From an uncultured Pseudomonadales bacterium (GTDB lineage Bacteria > Pseudomonadota > Gammaproteobacteria > Pseudomonadales > Cellvibrionaceae), in contig CALIUX010000216.1 in NCBI GenBank assembly GCA_938048505.1, positions 1-11,054 on the forward strand: 11,054 nt of DNA, read 5' to 3'. Both the position numbers and the translations under genes were made by a program. The stretch's first letter is position 1; every line of letters starts with the position of its first letter. Below, one piece after another: positions 7,291 through 11,054 of this stretch. The notes beneath the pieces are model-generated. The model was not told where the DNA came from, ran no database searches, and saw only the letters and a program-made list of their open reading frames with translations.

Positions 7291-8304
7291 TTAGTTTGGT
7301 CTTTTTAATGCAAAAGCTTTTTGAGGATTGGTGCTCATGAGCAAGTTAAATTCTTCATCTGTAAATCCCCTTGCTTTTAGCTTTGGCAAAAGCTTGGTGA
7401 AAATGTCGGTGTAAGGGCGAATAGCTTGAGTCTCTTTTTGTGGGTCATACCATCCTGCATCATGAGAGATAAGCACTCTGTCTAGTATGCCATTCGCTTT
7501 GGCGTATAAAATCTTCTCAACATGGTTGTCTATATCCCAAGCTAGCCCATCAAGACTAATCCAGCAGCCATGCTTTGCTGCTTGAAGGTAAGTGCTATTA
7601 TCTTTTTCATCTTGTGCATGCACCCAAATAAACGATTCAGCCGGTACGCCTAATTCTTTTAATATGTTGAGCTGAGGCCATAACGCTTTTGCCTTGCCAG
7701 TATGTGAGGCAATTGTTAAGCCGGTTTTTAAGTGAGCGAGTGCTGCAGCACGAATAAGTTTTTCATGCTGGGGTTTTAAGGGTGCAATATTATCTACGCC
7801 GATTTTGATAAAGCCTGGCTTAATGGTTGTGCCATCTATGCCATTTTCATACTCATTGACCCATATGTTGGCCAGCTGGGCCGGTGTCATATCTAAAGCA
7901 TATTGAGGGATAAATTTGCTGTTTCTTGCGCCGTAGAAGCCGGTATTAGTAATGATTTTTATGCCGGTCAGCGTAGAGAGCTGTTCTAGGAGGTGAACCT
8001 CTCTGCCCAAATAGCTTGGCGTTGCATCAATAAAGTAATTGATATTATGGTCTTTGGCTTTTTTTAAATAAGGCAAGACGTTTGCGATAATTAAATCATG
8101 ATGCGCTTTGTTGGATTGGATTTTATCTGCACCGATAAAATCCACAAGGATATGTTCGTGTGACAGCCAAAGTTGGCCTTCAGTGGGTTGGCTTGGGCCC
8201 GTGACCGTTGGTATAGCTTGAGAGGTATCAAGTGTTGCGCAGCCGTAAACAGAAAAACTGATAAGCAACAAGATACACTGTTTTAGTGCCTTTACTTTTT
8301 TCAT
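7291..8304 (-). CDS. Phosphotriesterase-family metal hydrolase, probable lipoprotein
   Basis: This 337-residue protein belongs to the phosphotriesterase-like amidohydrolases (PF02126), binuclear-metal TIM-barrel enzymes acting as lactonases, phosphotriesterases or unknown hydrolases. All metal ligands can be read: LSHEH with H49 and H51, the lysine that is carbamylated in the family at K167 in PGFIKIGVD, H201 in ASHTGK, H229 in WVHAQDEKD, and D282 in ISHDAGWYDP. The N-terminus has a hydrophobic signal ending VYGC (Cys22), so it is probably an exported lipoprotein, which is less usual for this mostly cytosolic family. AAAGG nine bases before the ATG supports the start. It lies 145 bp downstream of hmp on the same strand and may be co-transcribed or use the TATAAT nearby. 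Family and metal site are clear; substrate and any link to nitric oxide are unknown. Confidence 0.88.
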   Translation of the reverse strand: MKKVKALKQCILLLISFSVYGCATLDTSQAIPTVTGPSQPTEGQLWLSHEHILVDFIGADKIQSNKAHHDLIIANVLPYLKKAKDHNINYFIDATPSYLGREVHLLEQLSTLTGIKIITNTGFYGARNSKFIPQYALDMTPAQLANIWVNEYENGIDGTTIKPGFIKIGVDNIAPLKPQHEKLIRAAALAHLKTGLTIASHTGKAKALWPQLNILKELGVPAESFIWVHAQDEKDNSTYLQAAKHGCWISLDGLAWDIDNHVEKILYAKANGILDRVLISHDAGWYDPQKETQAIRPYTDIFTKLLPKLKARGFTDEEFNLLMSTNPQKAFALKRPN

Positions 8305-8321
8305 CTTTCTTTACCTTTTTT

Positions 8322-8327
8322 ATTATA
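8322..8327 (-). promoter_or_regulatory. Possible -10 box for the phosphotriesterase-like gene
   Basis: Read on the minus strand the hexamer is TATAAT, a perfect sigma-70 -10 box, lying 17 bases before the ATG at 8304. No good -35 element is found 16-18 bp upstream, and the leader would be only about ten bases, so this is tentative in an A/T-rich stretch. Confidence 0.35.
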
Positions 8328-8371
8328 AAAGAAAGCTGTTTGGTATTGGGCTCTAGTGTTTTGATGGATGG

Positions 8372-8398
8372 CCCAAGGCATGATTGGCATACCTTGGG
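8372..8398. repeat. Inverted repeat between hmp and the phosphotriesterase-like gene
   Basis: CCCAAGGCATG at 8372-8382 faces CATACCTTGGG at 8388-8398 across a 5-nt loop. In minus-strand RNA the single imperfect position becomes a U-G wobble, so an 11-bp stem forms. No T run follows on either strand, so a standard intrinsic terminator is not supported. It could be an mRNA-stability hairpin after hmp, or a protein-binding site upstream of the phosphotriesterase-like gene. Confidence 0.6.
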
Positions 8399-8449
8399 AA
8401 TGCTACAGTCTAATAGCTTAGCCTGATGTGTCATTTTCAGTAGCTAGTA

Positions 8450-9631
8450 TCAACTGGCCAATGCTTCAGCCGGTCCAAAAAACTCATAATGCACTTGATC
8501 TTCCGCTAACCCTAGAGCCCTTGAAATATTAAAGGCTTCTATCATAAACGCTTTTGGGCCAACAAAATAAAGCTCTACATCCTTGTCATTGGGTAATTGC
8601 GACGCAATTAATGTTTGATTGATAAACCCTTTTGCGTGGGGTTGACACTCGGTTGTTGGCTCGTTGTAGACGTAACATGCTGATATATGCTCATGTTTTG
8701 CGGCAAGCGCATCAACATGCTCTTTGAATGCATGCGTTTTAGAATTGATTGCAGCATGAATAAAACGAATCTCTCTACCTGATGCAGCTTCGGTATTGAG
8801 CATGCTAATGGCCGGTGTAATACCTACGCCACCAGTCAGTAATACGAGTGGTTTTTTGTTTTGGCGTAGTGTGAAGTTGCCGCAGGGGGGGAGTAGCTTC
8901 ACGGTATCGCCAACGTTCACGTTTTGATGTAAATAATTTGAAGCGGCGCCTTGCTCTTCGCGTTTTACGCTAATTCTGAAGTACGTTTTACCTGATGCAT
9001 CAGATAAGCTGTAGTTGCGGCGAATAGATGCCCCTTCTACATCATCTAAAATAATGGTGATGAATTGACCTGCTTCAAATGCGGGTATTGCATTGTTGTC
9101 AGTGGGCTCAAAGTAAAAAGATGTGATAACACTGCTTTCATCAACCCGCTTTACTAGCTTAAATTCCCTTTCACCGCGCCATCCGCCTGGTTTCTGTTCG
9201 TTTTGTGCGTAAACAGATTCTTCGGCTTCAATCAAAATGTTGGCTAGTTGGCCATAAGCTGCCCCCCATGCTGCCACAATTTCATCTGTTGCAGCGTCTC
9301 CTAAAACCGCTTTAATCGATTGTAGTAAGCATGCACCTACTGCATCGTATTGCTCAGGGAATATGCCTAGTGAGACATGTTTATGTACGATTTGGGTCAC
9401 AGCGTCACTGAGGTTACCCAACGCATCAATATTTGCACCATAGGCAACGACTGCATTGGCCAGAGCCATGGGTTGCGTGCCGTTAGCTTGGTTGGCTTGG
9501 TTGAAATACGGAATCACGTCGGGGTGTTGCTGAAAGAGCAGTGGGTAAAAATGTTCGGTAATGGCGTTGGCGTGCACTTTTAATGCTGGCACAGTAGCCT
9601 TAATGAGCTCGACAGTTTTTGAATCTAACAT
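8450..9631 (-). CDS. hmp: Flavohaemoglobin, nitric oxide dioxygenase
   Basis: Hmp converts nitric oxide, O2 and NAD(P)H to nitrate in the cytosol, protecting against nitrosative stress. The 393-residue product has the normal length and three-part layout. The globin domain has B10 Tyr29, E7 Gln53, proximal His85 in HKHVSLG, and the Tyr95/Glu135 partners of the haem pocket. The FAD domain has RRNYSLS at 204-210. The NAD(P) domain has GGVGITP at 267-273, and the family's C-terminal YEFFGP is at 382-387. All residues match the E. coli numbering closely, so it should be active. AGAGG lies close upstream of the ATG. The upstream region carries a sigma-54-type promoter, as known for fhp of Pseudomonas aeruginosa (activated by FhpR) and NorR-controlled hmp genes of Vibrio. 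A NorR/FhpR regulator is therefore expected but is not encoded in this window. Confidence 0.97.
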   Translation of the reverse strand: MLDSKTVELIKATVPALKVHANAITEHFYPLLFQQHPDVIPYFNQANQANGTQPMALANAVVAYGANIDALGNLSDAVTQIVHKHVSLGIFPEQYDAVGACLLQSIKAVLGDAATDEIVAAWGAAYGQLANILIEAEESVYAQNEQKPGGWRGEREFKLVKRVDESSVITSFYFEPTDNNAIPAFEAGQFITIILDDVEGASIRRNYSLSDASGKTYFRISVKREEQGAASNYLHQNVNVGDTVKLLPPCGNFTLRQNKKPLVLLTGGVGITPAISMLNTEAASGREIRFIHAAINSKTHAFKEHVDALAAKHEHISACYVYNEPTTECQPHAKGFINQTLIASQLPNDKDVELYFVGPKAFMIEAFNISRALGLAEDQVHYEFFGPAEALAS

Positions 9632-9701
9632 AATAAATTCCTCTCACATAATGTGGCGGGTGGTCGATATAAACTAATGGAATAAATGCTTAAAGGATTA
9701 T

Positions 9702-9717
9702 TGCATTGACTGTGCCA
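9702..9717 (-). promoter_or_regulatory. Sigma-54 (-24/-12) promoter of hmp
   Basis: On the minus strand the sequence reads TGGCAC-AGTCA-ATGCA. The sigma-54 consensus is TGGCAC-N5-TTGCA, so 10 of 11 fixed bases match and the required GG-N10-GC spacing is exact. The predicted transcript start is about 9691, leaving a leader of about 60 nt before hmp. Sigma-54 control of flavohaemoglobin genes by NorR-family activators is established in other gammaproteobacteria. Confidence 0.75.
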
Positions 9718-9832
9718 GCTTTCACCTGCTTTGTCTCTGCCATTGCTTCTGAGAATTTGCTTCCGCTTAATCATTTGACGACTTTTGCATGGCTGTGTGT
9801 TTAGTTTTGGCTATGTCCGAGCTTGCTTCTCT

Positions 9833-9860
9833 TGTGATGAGTAATATCAAGATGTGATGA
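9833..9860. repeat. Direct repeat pair TGTGATGA, 20-bp period
   Basis: TGTGATGA occurs at 9833-9840 and again at 9853-9860. The 20-bp period is close to two DNA turns, so two protein molecules could bind the same face. The pair lies about 142-169 bp upstream of the predicted sigma-54 transcript start of hmp, near where enhancer sites for sigma-54 activators are usually found. It does not match the known NorR core, so the binding protein is unknown. Confidence 0.4.
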
Positions 9861-9897
9861 AGGAGTCAAATTGCCTTTTTAGTCTTTAATTTGCCGT

Positions 9898-9920
9898 ATA
9901 TGGCTTTATTTAATCCATAT
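9898..9920. repeat. Inverted repeat ATATGG/CCATAT, possible operator
   Basis: ATATGG at 9898-9903 and CCATAT at 9915-9920 are exact reverse complements, 11 bp apart. They flank the place where the -35 element of the downstream promoter would lie, a common operator position. The arms are short and A/T-rich, so chance is possible. Confidence 0.3.
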
Positions 9921-9928
9921 TTGGTGCA

Positions 9929-9934
9929 TATAAT
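9929..9934 (+). promoter_or_regulatory. Probable -10 box of the polyserine lipoprotein gene
   Basis: TATAAT is perfect and lies 32 bases before the ATG at 9967. The expected -35 place (about 9905-9911) has only A/T-rich sequence with a poor match, so an activator may be needed. Confidence 0.45.
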
Positions 9935-9966
9935 GTGTGAACTTAAAATTTAAAAGGTGCTTCATT

Positions 9967-11054
9967 ATGTTGGGTCATAGTAGGAAGGTTGGTTTTTTTT
10001 GCTTGGTAGCTGCTTTAACGGCATGTGATGGTGGTAGTAAGCCGAGTGAGGCAGCGGTGCAAAGCTCTTCGGATGTTTCAATATCATCTACACAAAGTAT
10101 TGTGGCGCAGTCTAGTGTTCAATCAGCTGTGGTTGAGTCTAGTGTCCCATCGTCAGTTTCATCTAGCAGTGCAGTTGTGACTGAGTCTAGTGTTCAATTA
10201 CCGGTTTCATCTAGTAGTGCAGTTGTAGCTGAGTCCAGTGCTCAATCATTGGTTTCTTCTAGCAGCTCAGTTGTAGCTGAATCTAGCGCTCAATCATCGG
10301 TTTCATCTAGCAGTTCAGTTGTAGCGGAATCGAGCGCCCAATCGTCGGTTTCTTCTAGTAGTGAGGATAATGCTGCTCCAGAAGATGAAGTTTCGCGTTT
10401 CTTAGGTGTTGTCAGCTCGATCGATGCTAATGCCAAAACGTTTACTATTTATAGTCGAGGCTCAGATACTTTTGATTACAATAAAACAGCATTTAATGAT
10501 GATCTAAATGTGGGTGATGTGGTTGAGATTCTGGCCTCACCAGAAAACAATGATGTAGAAGTGGTCGAGCTGTCTTTAGCCAATAACAAAGAAGTGACTT
10601 ATAGCCAAGGCGGTTTTTTACAAGCTTCTTCTATTCGTGGCGGTGAAGCATATTTTTCTGTTAGCTTTTCGGATGTCGAGTTCAGGCTCGATCCTTCGGC
10701 TGAATACGGCACGACCACTTTTGCTGACTTTAATCAATTGGTGACTGAGCGGCTTGAGGCTTCTGGTGCCTTTGAGCCAGATTTTAAAGGCACCCCTAGT
10801 CTGGGTGGGAATATTGATGTCTTGACGGTTTTAATTGGTTACACCAAACGGGATGGGTTTAAATTAAAGCGCCTTGTTCTGAATGCCGAATCGCTTAGCG
10901 GTAAGGTTGAAAATATTGATCTTGCTGATAACCCAGGCTCTGAGTTCAATGCGCAACTGGCAGTCATCACTGTTGATGGGCAAAACTACATTATTGAGCC
11001 TTCCACTCGATTGCGAAATGCTCCTCATGTGAGCTTAGATCCTTTAGATGCTGC
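9967..11054 (+). CDS. Lipoprotein with polyserine repeat linker and DUF5666-like domains, 3' end missing
   Basis: The frame is open from the ATG at 9967 to the window edge, 362 codons, so the C-terminus is outside. The start has AAGG nine bases upstream. The signal peptide ends in the lipobox LTAC (Cys20), followed by Asp21; Asp at +2 retains lipoproteins in the inner membrane in E. coli. Residues about 30-140 form a Ser/Val-rich linker with five 16-residue repeats of the ESSAQSSVSSSSSVVA kind. After an acidic hinge, the folded part begins RFLGVVSSIDANAKTFTIYS with LNVGDVVEIL at about residues 178-187, and a similar stretch recurs at LSGKVENID...ITVDGQNYIIEPSTRLRN. These fit the DUF5666 pattern of repeated small beta domains of unknown function. 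Polyserine linkers are typical of Cellvibrio and Saccharophagus surface proteins. It probably displays a binding or structural domain in the envelope; the function is unknown. Confidence 0.82.
   Translation, partial: MLGHSRKVGFFCLVAALTACDGGSKPSEAAVQSSSDVSISSTQSIVAQSSVQSAVVESSVPSSVSSSSAVVTESSVQLPVSSSSAVVAESSAQSLVSSSSSVVAESSAQSSVSSSSSVVAESSAQSSVSSSSEDNAAPEDEVSRFLGVVSSIDANAKTFTIYSRGSDTFDYNKTAFNDDLNVGDVVEILASPENNDVEVVELSLANNKEVTYSQGGFLQASSIRGGEAYFSVSFSDVEFRLDPSAEYGTTTFADFNQLVTERLEASGAFEPDFKGTPSLGGNIDVLTVLIGYTKRDGFKLKRLVLNAESLSGKVENIDLADNPGSEFNAQLAVITVDGQNYIIEPSTRLRNAPHVSLDPLDA
10135..10374 (+). repeat. Five tandem 48-bp repeats coding the polyserine linker
   Basis: Units start at 10135, 10183, 10231, 10279 and 10327, each encoding 16 residues in frame. 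A shortened unit (QSSVQSAVV, 10108-10134) precedes them, and the last unit ends in EDNA as the sequence leaves the linker. Protein units 4 and 5 are identical over their first 12 residues, but their DNA differs at five synonymous positions. Confidence 0.9.

Larger units (their letters stand above)
9632..9966. other. Divergent intergenic region between hmp and the polyserine lipoprotein
   Basis: This 335-bp gap holds no gene. It contains a sigma-54-type promoter facing hmp (9702-9717), a pair of TGTGATGA direct repeats (9833-9860), and a TATAAT with an adjoining inverted repeat facing the plus-strand lipoprotein. I searched by eye for the NorR-type pattern GT-N7-AC and found no exact copy; the closest is GTCAAATTGCC starting at 9865. 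No clear NsrR-like palindrome was seen. Confidence 0.6.

Noticed and set aside
7196..7305. Inverted repeat AAAAGACCA/TGGTCTTTT around the two convergent stop codons
   Set aside because: The arms are 92 bp apart and both lie mostly in coding sequence; without a compact stem this is not a terminator and may be chance.
8228..8434. 68-codon minus-strand frame covering the hmp to phosphotriesterase gap
   Set aside because: It overlaps the real phosphotriesterase-like gene in another frame, contains the 8372-8398 hairpin and has no recognisable domain.
9685..9706. AATGC...GCATT inverted repeat near the hmp promoter as an NsrR site
   Set aside because: The spacing between half-sites is too wide for the known NsrR palindrome and the centre does not match; it partly overlaps the better-supported sigma-54 -12 element.
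9865..9875. GTCAAATTGCC as a NorR-binding site
   Set aside because: It lacks the final AC of GT-N7-AC, and no second or third copy was found where NorR normally needs a cluster.

Overview
The window looks like an ordinary chromosomal stretch from a marine-type gammaproteobacterium, most likely of the Cellvibrio/Saccharophagus/Teredinibacter kind. The evidence is the gammaproteobacterial character of HtpG, GpsA and flavohaemoglobin (Hmp), several exported lipoprotein-like proteins, and a surface protein with a polyserine linker, a habit well known in that group. Base composition is moderate and fairly even. No tRNA, rRNA, CRISPR array, insertion sequence or phage gene was seen.

Layout. (1) 1-1846, plus strand: the 3' end of an unidentified cysteine-containing protein overlaps by 10 bp an FHA-domain protein with about five membrane helices. 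A degenerate 15-bp repeat array runs through that gene's stop codon. (2) 2010-2351: a small DUF4156-type envelope protein. (3) 2444-4690: htpG, preceded by a near-perfect heat-shock sigma-32 promoter and a leader of roughly 190 nt, and followed by two hairpins, the second a classic bidirectional terminator. (4) 4756-5778: gpsA. (5) 6009-7208: a lipoprotein esterase of the IroE/esterase-D type. (6) 7291-8304, minus strand: a phosphotriesterase-family lipoprotein with a complete metal site. (7) 8450-9631, minus strand: hmp, with a sigma-54-type promoter upstream. (8) 9967 to the window end, plus strand: a lipoprotein with a polyserine repeat linker and DUF5666-like domains, divergent from hmp and cut by the window edge.

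How the genes relate. Most are independent units. The first two genes are probably co-transcribed. HtpG is the heat-shock chaperone and GpsA makes sn-glycerol-3-phosphate for phospholipids. Hmp detoxifies nitric oxide, and its sigma-54 promoter suggests control by a NorR/FhpR-type activator encoded elsewhere. The esterase and phosphotriesterase-like proteins are convergent exported hydrolases of unknown substrate.

I found no clear undescribed multi-gene system. The best leads are regulatory (sigma-32 promoter and long leader of htpG; sigma-54 promoter and upstream direct repeats of hmp) and repeat-related (15-bp array across a stop codon; polyserine repeats diverging only synonymously).
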